From positions 3,410,001 through 3,474,000 of the forward strand of contig CP021237.1 in NCBI GenBank assembly GCA_002151545.1: a DNA stretch of 64,000 nt. Reading direction: 5' to 3'. This document shows, in pieces, positions 52,401 through 60,199 of this stretch (the stretch's first letter is position 1; the number at the start of each line of letters is the position of its first letter). The notes under the pieces were generated by a model. It was not told the DNA's origin. It was given only the letters and a program-made list of their open reading frames with translations, and did not search any database. The stretch comes from Sphingobacteriaceae bacterium GW460-11-11-14-LB5. GTDB lineage: Bacteria > Bacteroidota > Bacteroidia > Sphingobacteriales > Sphingobacteriaceae. The position numbers and the translations under genes are program-made.

Positions 52401-53527
52401 TATTTTTTAAGTTTATAAACTTCAGTTCCGGCCAATAAAAAACAGCCCAAACCATAATCTTCAAAATCAGGTACACTGGTATAGGTTACCGGTTGCCCAT
52501 CTTTTGGCTCTTTACCTGTTCCCTGCATAAAACCGATGGATCCGTTTTTCTGAACAGCATCTTTGGTCATGGCATTCCAGGCTTTGGTAATGATAGGCAA
52601 ATAAGTCGCCTTATCTAAAATCCCCTGGTTTACCCCCCAGGCCATACCATATACAAACAAGGCAGTACCTGAAGTTTCTTTACCACCAAAATGCGTGGCA
52701 TCATGTAAACTTACATTCCAAAAACCATCAGTACGCTGGATCGGCACCAAAGCTTTGATCATTTCGTGATAGGTTTTTAAATATTCATTGCGGTGAGGTT
52801 CATTTTCAGGGATAATTTCCAATACACGTACCAGTGCAGCCACAACCCATCCGTTTCCTCGAGCCCAATAACAATCTTCTCCGTTAGGTTCTTTGTAAGG
52901 CGGCACAAAATCTTTATCGCGCCACCAAAGGCCATCTTTGGCATTGTACAAACCACCACCTTCAGTATTTTTGGAGTGTAGGTACATTTTGTACATGTAA
53001 TTGTAATAGGTGGTATCGTTATATAATTTGCCCAATTTGGCGAAAACAGGCATCCCCATTTGTATCGCATCGATCCAGGTCCAATCGTTTACCTTGCCCG
53101 ATTTAATCACCAGATCGATCGAGGCTTTAATATCCTTGATGCGCTCGGGCTGCTGATCAATCAGGTAAAGATCGATATAGGTTTGTCCACAGGCCTGATC
53201 GTCGGCATTTTTGGTGCTAATGCCATTTCTTAAACCCCAGTTATGTTTTTGCCCCCATTGAACGGCATAATCATAATATGCTTTTTCAGGATGGATTTGA
53301 TAAAGATTCATTAATCCTTCGTAATAAACGGCCCTTGTCCAGATGTTGCTTGGCCTTTCCCGGTTGGTTATGATCGATTTCCCGGCATCAGGCCACTTAT
53401 TCATAAAATAAGCGTTTGTAGATTTTAATACTTTTAGAACTTCCCTTTTATTTGGGATTTTCTGTGCCAAAAGTAACTGGACAGATATGCTGAATAGTAT
53501 AGCGGAGCTGAATATAAATTTCTTCAT
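52400..53527 (-). CDS. GH105-family unsaturated rhamnogalacturonyl hydrolase
   Basis: A 375-residue secreted (alpha/alpha)6-barrel enzyme, signal peptide 1-21 (LLLAQ). Key residues are Asp109/Asp110 in STKNADDQACGQ and the catalytic Asp153 in DWTWIDAIQMGMPVFA, corresponding to Asp88 and Asp143 of Bacillus YteR. The ARGNGWVVAALVRVLE and PDFEDYGLGCFLLAGTE segments are typical. It removes the 4,5-unsaturated galacturonate made by the PL11 lyase encoded upstream. The gene follows the GH2 gene by 16 bp and runs directly into GH115. Confidence 0.94.
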   Translation of the reverse strand: MKKFIFSSAILFSISVQLLLAQKIPNKREVLKVLKSTNAYFMNKWPDAGKSIITNRERPSNIWTRAVYYEGLMNLYQIHPEKAYYDYAVQWGQKHNWGLRNGISTKNADDQACGQTYIDLYLIDQQPERIKDIKASIDLVIKSGKVNDWTWIDAIQMGMPVFAKLGKLYNDTTYYNYMYKMYLHSKNTEGGGLYNAKDGLWWRDKDFVPPYKEPNGEDCYWARGNGWVVAALVRVLEIIPENEPHRNEYLKTYHEMIKALVPIQRTDGFWNVSLHDATHFGGKETSGTALFVYGMAWGVNQGILDKATYLPIITKAWNAMTKDAVQKNGSIGFMQGTGKEPKDGQPVTYTSVPDFEDYGLGCFLLAGTEVYKLKK

Positions 53528-53543
53528 GGTGGTTTCGCTTATC

Positions 53544-56447
53544 TTAATTGGTTTTCGGTTTTGGTTTTAATTCGTCCGGACTATCTTTTGTAAAAGTATC
53601 GAACTGGATTTTCGACGGACTTTCGAAGATATCTTTTAAGGTATTAAAAGCCACTTCATATTTTGGATTAAACTGATCAGATATCATGTATTGCTGCAAA
53701 CTGAAATAAAGCTGCTGAGCCGCCGGGCTATCTTTTAAATCAGGCGAAAGATTGGCGCTCGAAACTACTAATTTCCCCTTACCCACTTTCGCCTCAAAAA
53801 CCAGCGCCAAACGGCGGTTCAAAAACCAGGTATCGATCGGCTGAATAATTGGCTTAAAGCCCGATGGAAAATCTTCGAGGTTCATCACCTGCGATTTATT
53901 GACAATCTCCCACCATTGCATATCGCTGTGGAAATCGGTCGGGAAATTGTTAAAAGCAGCATGTTTTGGGTCGCATAAAATACCCAGTGTATGTGGCGGA
54001 CGCATTTTAAACCATGAGGTATTCCAAAACACCGGTAAAAAAGTCTGCACCACTTCTTTTCCTTTTACCACTTTGCCTGATGCATTGAGGAAAACATTGC
54101 CCCCTTCGGCCAAAACCGACTGGGCTTTGTCATCTAAACTGGTACAGTAATATACATTGCTTTTAACCTGTGGTAATTCTGCAGGATAAACCCAGAAACT
54201 CCAGTCGTTCGCGAATTCAGTTCCATCAATGGTAACCTCCAGTTTCAGTTTGGTTGCTTTTGTTATGCTATTTAGGGGAAATTTAATCTCTCCGATGGTT
54301 ATGCAATTGGTTATAGCTAAGGTTTTAGGATCGAAACTACCTTTCGCCACATTTGTGCCCCCTTCATCTTTGAGCGTCCAGGAGAGTTTTGCATTTTCTA
54401 TCGTTGCTTTCCCAAAATGGGACACCTCTACCGCAGCTGCTAAAGTTTCATTATTGGTAAAAACAAACTTCGAAACTTTTAGCAGAGGCACTGTACTGTT
54501 AGAAAAACGTTTGAATGCTTTCGCGGTGATATAACCTTTCTCATCCCAGAAGGCATCCAATACACCAACTAGCGCTGTTCCCTGTCCGGGATAATCATTT
54601 AAGGATAAAAGCTGGTAACCATTGTAATTTGGCGTCCGCAATGCTTTTTCGATTTCATTTTTATAACAAAGGGCTTGTAATTTGCCCGAAGCCATTAAAA
54701 AGTCATGCGCCTGATCGGCCATATCGTGGTCTTTAAGATCTTCCTGAAACATTTCGAAGTTCTTTGCGCGATAAACACCGGTATATTTTTTGATTTCATC
54801 GAAATTAGGAAAGGCACAATATTGTCCCATTTCGTGTGCCACAAAGGGCACCGTACACTGTTCGATCTGTTTGGCATAAGTGGAAATGCTTTCTGGTTTT
54901 CTGCCCCAGTCTAAACCCCTGGCACCTGCACGTACCATAAATTCGTTGTTTGGAATAACCGGCCAGCTTCCACCAACCGATGCGCCGGTGTACAGACGTC
55001 TCGAATCTTTGGCTTTCCAGTAATTATTAAATTTGGTCAGATATTCAACCTGCCTGCCCCGCGGTTCATTTCCATAGGCCATCATACAAAAAGATGCATA
55101 ATTGCCATAGCTTTTAGCCATGCGGTTGGTTTCATCATAAATAAACTGATCGATCGGTTTTCCATCTCCGATTGACGAACCATGATTGGCCCAGCTCGGT
55201 CCTTCTGGCTGCAGGTAAAAACCTATCTGATCTGCGGCAATAAAGGCAGCTTCAGGAGGACAAAATGAATGAAAACGCATGTGGTTTAAGCCATGGGCTT
55301 TCGAAATTTTAAAAATACGTAGCCATGCCGCAACATCCATTGATGGGTAACCGGTTAGCGGAAATTCGCAATTATTAACCGTACCGCGTAAAAAAACCGG
55401 ACGGCCATTGATTTCAAAAGTTCTGCCTACCGCTTTAAATTCGCGCATGCCGAACTGTATTTTTTTCTCATCTTTTTTACCGTCTTTCGAATTCAGTGTG
55501 GCGGTTAAACGGTATAATGCCGGATCGAACTCATCCCAGGTGGCTATTTTATTGCCCATTGGCAAATTGATTTCCAGGCTGCCTTCACCATTTGTGATCT
55601 GATAAGCCGCTGTTACTGGTTTGACCTGCAGGATATTTTTGGTATTGAAAGTTGTAGCAGCCAGCGTAATTTTCCCGGTAGAGGATTCGCCGGCATTGGC
55701 TTTCAACTGGATTTTAACTTTGGCAGACTTATTTTTCAGATCAGGGTAAACCTGGATATCATCAAAATAAACAGGCGAGCCGGCCAGCAGTTCCATTTTG
55801 CCTACCACCCCATTCCAGTTTCCCTGGGTATGATCGGTTAAACTATGCGAATCCTGCCCTACATTGATTGCCTTGATGCGGTTATCAATCAGTAAAGTGA
55901 TGGTATGTTTTCCAGCTTTCAAATTTGGCGGGAGTTCAAAATTCTGAGCGACTACAAAGGTAAATTGCGTCCCGATTTCGATATCGTCTATCCAAACCCT
56001 TGTTTCGGAATGGGGATACTCTAAAGATAATACCAGCCGCTTACCCTTCCAGCTGGCGGGGATTTCGATAGCTTTCTGATACCAGGCCGCACCGGTATAA
56101 TGTTTTGCAGGGGTTAACCAGAAAGGTATTTTTAAGTTACCGGGTTTACGGTATTTTTCTAAACGGGGGTGGAAAAAGTAAGAACTATCGTAAATGCTTC
56201 CGGTCCACTTTGTTTTGAGGGTAATATCATCGCCTTTTAAATTTTCGGCCATCGAACCTGGTAGATTAACGGATTCAGGAAGAACGGATGAATACCATTT
56301 TCCTTTTATGCCTTCATCTTTAGCATCTATTTTGAAACGCCATTTGCCTGCCAGTGAAATACTTTGGGCATGTGTTTTCGGAATGCTTAAAAATATTAAA
56401 GCCATGCCTATCAGCACTATGAAAACCCGGTTTATCTGTATCTGCAT
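53544..56447 (-). CDS. GH2-family glycoside hydrolase, divergent subfamily
   Basis: A 967-residue secreted GH2 enzyme, signal peptide about 1-27 (KTHAQ). Domains are a sugar-binding jelly roll about 30-225, an Ig-like domain 230-335 and the TIM barrel about 340-650. The acid/base is Glu461 in MMAYGNEPRGR and the nucleophile Glu539 in FVAHEMGQYCAFP. The barrel opens RGTVNNCEFPLTG rather than the usual RGVN.H. The C-terminal 300 residues contain a beta-sandwich and a region with NVFLNASGKVV, like sugar-binding domains in RG-I-active GH2 enzymes. It follows the CE12 gene after 95 bp that include the direct-repeat operator at 56517-56533, so it probably starts a new transcript reaching GH28. The sugar is unknown. 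Confidence 0.88.
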   Translation of the reverse strand: MQIQINRVFIVLIGMALIFLSIPKTHAQSISLAGKWRFKIDAKDEGIKGKWYSSVLPESVNLPGSMAENLKGDDITLKTKWTGSIYDSSYFFHPRLEKYRKPGNLKIPFWLTPAKHYTGAAWYQKAIEIPASWKGKRLVLSLEYPHSETRVWIDDIEIGTQFTFVVAQNFELPPNLKAGKHTITLLIDNRIKAINVGQDSHSLTDHTQGNWNGVVGKMELLAGSPVYFDDIQVYPDLKNKSAKVKIQLKANAGESSTGKITLAATTFNTKNILQVKPVTAAYQITNGEGSLEINLPMGNKIATWDEFDPALYRLTATLNSKDGKKDEKKIQFGMREFKAVGRTFEINGRPVFLRGTVNNCEFPLTGYPSMDVAAWLRIFKISKAHGLNHMRFHSFCPPEAAFIAADQIGFYLQPEGPSWANHGSSIGDGKPIDQFIYDETNRMAKSYGNYASFCMMAYGNEPRGRQVEYLTKFNNYWKAKDSRRLYTGASVGGSWPVIPNNEFMVRAGARGLDWGRKPESISTYAKQIEQCTVPFVAHEMGQYCAFPNFDEIKKYTGVYRAKNFEMFQEDLKDHDMADQAHDFLMASGKLQALCYKNEIEKALRTPNYNGYQLLSLNDYPGQGTALVGVLDAFWDEKGYITAKAFKRFSNSTVPLLKVSKFVFTNNETLAAAVEVSHFGKATIENAKLSWTLKDEGGTNVAKGSFDPKTLAITNCITIGEIKFPLNSITKATKLKLEVTIDGTEFANDWSFWVYPAELPQVKSNVYYCTSLDDKAQSVLAEGGNVFLNASGKVVKGKEVVQTFLPVFWNTSWFKMRPPHTLGILCDPKHAAFNNFPTDFHSDMQWWEIVNKSQVMNLEDFPSGFKPIIQPIDTWFLNRRLALVFEAKVGKGKLVVSSANLSPDLKDSPAAQQLYFSLQQYMISDQFNPKYEVAFNTLKDIFESPSKIQFDTFTKDSPDELKPKPKTN

Positions 56448-56488
56448 AAAATTGAACGGCTTATCACCGCTGGTATTTGGTTAGGCTG

Positions 56489-56533
56489 TTAAAATAAAAC
56501 AATATCGGCAGGAAAGCATCCTGTAGTATCCTG
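56489..56533 (-). promoter_or_regulatory. Direct-repeat operator plus -7-like box, GH2-GH105-GH115 promoter
   Basis: Read on the minus strand: CAGGATA-CTA-CAGGATG (56533-56517), 20 nt, then TATTTTAA (56496-56489). The gap is the same as at 30664 and 36486. The -7-like box is the weakest of the four. The site lies inside the CE12-GH2 gap, 42 bp from the GH2 start to the box. Confidence 0.55.
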
Positions 56534-56542
56534 CCCGGTGAC

Positions 56543-57334
56543 TTATTTCAGGTAGCTATTCAGTTTATTGGTTTTTAATTTCTTTAGGCCTTCTACCACA
56601 GTCGCTGCATTTAACTTCGCACCGGCTTCGTTGGTATGGGTGTGGTCTTTCTCGGTAAAAAATGTCTTTACCTCAGTCGCACTTAAAGCGGCATATTGAT
56701 CTTTAATGAGCTGATTTAATGGAATAAAATCAACTTTTTCGGCTTTTGCCACGGCTTCGGCCCAACCCGCATAACTGTCGTTGGCTAAAACCACCGCGTT
56801 ATCTTTAACCGGATTGCGTGGAATTGGTGAGCAAACAATCGGCGTTGCGCCTTTAGCTTTGATGTCGTTAATGAATTTGCGCAGGTACCAGCCATACGTG
56901 TATACCACTTCCTGCTTTTTCTTAATCGGGTTGTAAATTTCTTTACTTTCCGTTCCAATGCCTTTTATGGTACCACGGGCACGGGCGGTATCATCCAGCG
57001 GACTGCTATCGTTATGGCCAAACTGCATCATCACAAAATCGCCTTTTTTTACTTTTGCCAAAACCGCATCCCACAAACCATTGGTTTGAAAAGTACGACT
57101 GCTGGTGCCGCCAAGTGCATCATTTTCGACATTGATTTTCTCCGTGTTAAATAGATTACCGATAAAACTTCCCCAGCCCCATAAAGAACCATCGCCTTTG
57201 CCTTTCCCGTTTTTAACGGTCGAATCGCCAATGAGGAATAAAGTGGGTTTTGCCTGCTGTTTCAAGATGACGCAGGAAGAAAAGATAATGAAGATAGTTA
57301 AGAGAATTAGATATAGGTATTTAGTTGATTTCAT
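56543..57334 (-). CDS. CE12-family rhamnogalacturonan acetylesterase (SGNH), lipoprotein form
   Basis: A 263-residue SGNH hydrolase. A hydrophobic N terminus ends in SSC (Cys21), so it is probably a lipoprotein. The catalytic Ser38 is in IGDSTV, the oxyanion Asn108 in FGHND and the Asp230-x-x-His233 pair in DHTHTNEAGA. GWGSFIGNLF and NDALGGTSSRTF are typical of the CE12/YesT group. It removes acetyl groups from galacturonate in RG-I so that PL11 and GH28 can cut. A second CE12 gene lies 140 bp upstream on the same strand. Confidence 0.93.
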   Translation of the reverse strand: MKSTKYLYLILLTIFIIFSSCVILKQQAKPTLFLIGDSTVKNGKGKGDGSLWGWGSFIGNLFNTEKINVENDALGGTSSRTFQTNGLWDAVLAKVKKGDFVMMQFGHNDSSPLDDTARARGTIKGIGTESKEIYNPIKKKQEVVYTYGWYLRKFINDIKAKGATPIVCSPIPRNPVKDNAVVLANDSYAGWAEAVAKAEKVDFIPLNQLIKDQYAALSATEVKTFFTEKDHTHTNEAGAKLNAATVVEGLKKLKTNKLNSYLK

Positions 57335-57442
57335 ATGATAATGATTACTCCCCTCGGGATTGATTACACCCTTTCAGGGCTGATTACACAGATTATTAGA
57401 TTACTAAGATTGATTTTCGGGTGATTTGCTATGCTCCTTAAT

Positions 57443-57474
57443 CTTCGGACATCGGACTTTCGGACCTCCGTCTT
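57443..57474. repeat. Short GGACTTTCGGAC-like array abutting a stop codon
   Basis: The sequence CTTCGGACATCGGACTTTCGG continues into CTCCG and CTTC and ends at the stop codon (TAG, - strand) of the second CE12 gene. It matches the reverse complement of the array at 26483-26545. Upstream in the same gap, GATTACAC occurs twice 20 bp apart (57362 and 57382). Confidence 0.6.
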
Positions 57475-58242
57475 CTAGTCTTTCAAATACTTTTTCAAAT
57501 TACAATCTTTCAATTCTTTAATTCCTTCTACAACAGATTCGGCGTTAACTTTTGCACCGTCTAAATTGGTATGGGTATGGTCGCCAGGGAAATATTGTTT
57601 TACTTTATCCGGACCGAGCGCATCATATTTATCGGCTGTAATTTTATTCAGGTCGACGAAATAAGCATTTTCTTCTTTCGCAACTTCAGCGGCCCATTTT
57701 CCGAAATCGTTATTCGCCCGAAGCACTTTGCCATCTTTAAAAATGTTCCTGGGGATCATCGATAATACAATCGGCGTAGCGCCTTTGGCTTTGGTTTCGC
57801 GTACAAATTTGCGGATATACCAGCCATAGGTATGTACCGTTTCTACCTTTCCATCAGGCCAGGTTAGTACTTTGGTTTCTTCACCGGTGCCTCTTAACAC
57901 ACCTCTTCTACCGGCTTTGGTGGTATCAGGTGCACTTCCGTCATTGTGCCCGAACTGCATCGTAACGAAATCGCCTGGTTTTAATGTTTCCAGGACCTTA
58001 TCCCACCGGCCTTCTGATAAAAAAGTGCGTGTACTTCTCCCGGCCATGGCATTATTTTCTACATGGATTTTTGTGGTATCGAACAGGGATGCAATTGGTG
58101 TTCCCCAGCCCCAGGTTTCTTTGTTCGAATTGCGAACGGTAGAATCGCCAATGGTATGAAGAGCCGGTTTGTGCTGCGCAATAAAGGCAAAAGATGAAAT
58201 GATGATGATCAGTCCCGCCAGGATAAAGCTATATTTTCTCAT
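57475..58242 (-). CDS. CE12-family rhamnogalacturonan acetylesterase (SGNH), second copy
   Basis: A 255-residue SGNH hydrolase with an N-terminal signal (residues 5-22, FAFIAQ). The catalytic Ser34 is in IGDST, Asn100 in FGHND, and Asp221-x-x-His224 in DHTHTNLDGA. It shares GWGTPIASLFDTTKIHVENNAMAGRSTRTF with the other copy but differs in the middle. It has no lipidation Cys after the signal, so it may be soluble in the periplasm while the sister copy is anchored. It ends 13 bp... upstream of it lies the PL11 gene, only 12 bp away, which makes joint expression likely. Confidence 0.93.
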   Translation of the reverse strand: MRKYSFILAGLIIIISSFAFIAQHKPALHTIGDSTVRNSNKETWGWGTPIASLFDTTKIHVENNAMAGRSTRTFLSEGRWDKVLETLKPGDFVTMQFGHNDGSAPDTTKAGRRGVLRGTGEETKVLTWPDGKVETVHTYGWYIRKFVRETKAKGATPIVLSMIPRNIFKDGKVLRANNDFGKWAAEVAKEENAYFVDLNKITADKYDALGPDKVKQYFPGDHTHTNLDGAKVNAESVVEGIKELKDCNLKKYLKD

Positions 58243-58254
58243 TCTTGTTTAATA

Positions 58255-60144
58255 TTATTGATGGTACCCGATTAATTTAATATTTGGTTTTGGTGGTTTA
58301 TTCATATCGTCGCCCATGTAAAAACTGGTATGCGGGGGCTGATTATAGCCCACATTTTGCCAGGCAATGCTCAAACGGTACTGCGGATCGTGCATGAAGG
58401 TATAAAAACGGTGCGTGGTTGGAATGGTGGTGGTAAAAATCCTCAATTCACTGGCATCAGCCGTGCGATAAATCACTTCTTCGCGCCAGTCGCCTAAAAT
58501 ATCAGCCGATAAAGCCGGGGTTGATTTAGTGCCATTGTTTGATAAACAGTTATACATCCTTGCATTGAGCAACCTAACCGTTTTGGCGTTTTCGTAATCC
58601 CATTTATCGATTGTCGTCGAATTTAGAATTTCGCTCTGGCAATCTCCATCCCAAAAAATACCGAAATTAACACTCGGGGTAACTGACGAAATTTTGTTTC
58701 CCTTAGCATCGAACATTCCGGTTATGCCTGCACCTGCAACCCAGCATTCTGAACCCCTATACCTTGGATCGATATTTAAAGCCAGTCCCCTACCAGGACC
58801 TTCGCCATCTTCGCCGGCTTTTACAGATGCTTTTTTCCATAATATTTCTCCGGTTCTGGCATCCCTGAAGCTTGCTCCGGCGTCAGAAAATTTTTCCTGA
58901 ATATCAAAAACCTCCAATCCTGGCCGGTCCGGATCCAGATCGCCAACATGTAACGCATCTCCGTGCCCTAAACCAGTGGTGTACAAACCCTTTCCATTAT
59001 CATCAATGGTCATGGCCCCATAAATAATTTCATCCTTGCCATCATTATCTACATCTGTAATACTTAAATTATGGTTTCCCTGCCCGCTATAGCCTTTATT
59101 TCCGGGGTCGCCACTATCAAAAGCCCATCTTTTGTGCAGTTTTTTACCTTTAAAATCCCAGGCGGTAATAAAAGTTCGGGTATAGTAGCCCCTGCTCATA
59201 ATTAAACTGGGATGTTTTCCATCGAGATAAGCTATTGCAGCCAAAAAGCGGTCCATTCTGTTTCCGTAACCATCACCCCAGCTTTTCTTTAATTCATCGG
59301 TTGAGGGTTCCAGATTCGGTGCACGCGGGGGAATAAACTGCGTGGTGGTCATTTCTGCTCCGGTTAAGCCATCAAAAACAGTTAAAAACTCCGGGCCTGC
59401 TAAAATATATCCATTTTTGTTTCGCCAATCTTTAGTGGTATCACCTATAAACTTCCCTTTTCCGTCCATAGTGCCATCAGCTGTTTTACAGGCCACTTCT
59501 GCTCTGCCATCTCCATCTAAATCGTACACCATAAATTGGGTATAATGCGCGCCCTCACGGATATTCTTTCCTAAATTAATGCGCCATAAAAACGTACCAT
59601 CTAATTTATACGCCTCCAGTAAGGGATCTGTTGTGATACCCGCCTGCGAGTTATCTTTTCCTATGCCCACCTGGTGTAAAACAATTTCATATTCCCCGTC
59701 GCCATCTAAATCCCCTACTGAAATATCGTTAGGTGTATAACCTGCCAGTGTTTTTAAGGGGACAGATAAATAAGGTTTTGCCTCCGTATTTTGAGGCAAT
59801 GTGAAAGGAGCACTTTCGGCTTTTTCTTTTCCATTGATCACCGGTTTTACAAACCATTGATTTTCAACTGTAAAATCTATCTTTTTATCCGTAAAAATTG
59901 TTGCTCCGGTTATTGGATTTTGGTTCAATTTTACAGGATCCGAATGGTTTGTTCTCCTGTAGAGGTTAAAAGAAATCTGATCGGGATCGGTACCTAAAAC
60001 CCGCCAGCTGACAAAAACACTGTCGCCGGGCATGTGTACGGCCACAACACCTCTGCCAAGTGCTTCCATTTCGCGTTGAGCGAAAAGTGAGGTCGCGCAG
60101 AATAGGCTAAAAATGAAGCAGGAGGTTATAATGGTTTTAATCAT
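58255..60144 (-). CDS. PL11-family rhamnogalacturonan lyase
   Basis: A 629-residue secreted lyase with signal peptide about 1-22 (LFAQ). The N-terminal beta domain (about 25-110) is followed by the eight-bladed propeller with calcium-binding-type repeats: DLDGDGEYEIVLHQ, DLDGDGRAEVACKTADGT, DVDNDGKDEIIYGAM and ILGDWREEVIYRT. The pattern matches YesW/YesX of Bacillus. It cleaves the rhamnosyl-galacturonate bond of RG-I by beta-elimination, giving unsaturated ends that GH105 removes. It lies between the macroglobulin-like gene (55 bp upstream) and the two CE12 genes, so it is probably transcribed with them. Confidence 0.95.
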   Translation of the reverse strand: MIKTIITSCFIFSLFCATSLFAQREMEALGRGVVAVHMPGDSVFVSWRVLGTDPDQISFNLYRRTNHSDPVKLNQNPITGATIFTDKKIDFTVENQWFVKPVINGKEKAESAPFTLPQNTEAKPYLSVPLKTLAGYTPNDISVGDLDGDGEYEIVLHQVGIGKDNSQAGITTDPLLEAYKLDGTFLWRINLGKNIREGAHYTQFMVYDLDGDGRAEVACKTADGTMDGKGKFIGDTTKDWRNKNGYILAGPEFLTVFDGLTGAEMTTTQFIPPRAPNLEPSTDELKKSWGDGYGNRMDRFLAAIAYLDGKHPSLIMSRGYYTRTFITAWDFKGKKLHKRWAFDSGDPGNKGYSGQGNHNLSITDVDNDGKDEIIYGAMTIDDNGKGLYTTGLGHGDALHVGDLDPDRPGLEVFDIQEKFSDAGASFRDARTGEILWKKASVKAGEDGEGPGRGLALNIDPRYRGSECWVAGAGITGMFDAKGNKISSVTPSVNFGIFWDGDCQSEILNSTTIDKWDYENAKTVRLLNARMYNCLSNNGTKSTPALSADILGDWREEVIYRTADASELRIFTTTIPTTHRFYTFMHDPQYRLSIAWQNVGYNQPPHTSFYMGDDMNKPPKPNIKLIGYHQ

Positions 60145-60199
60145 AAAGGCGTATAAATGCTAATTAAAAAATAGGTTTGATTCATGGTTTAACTGAAGG

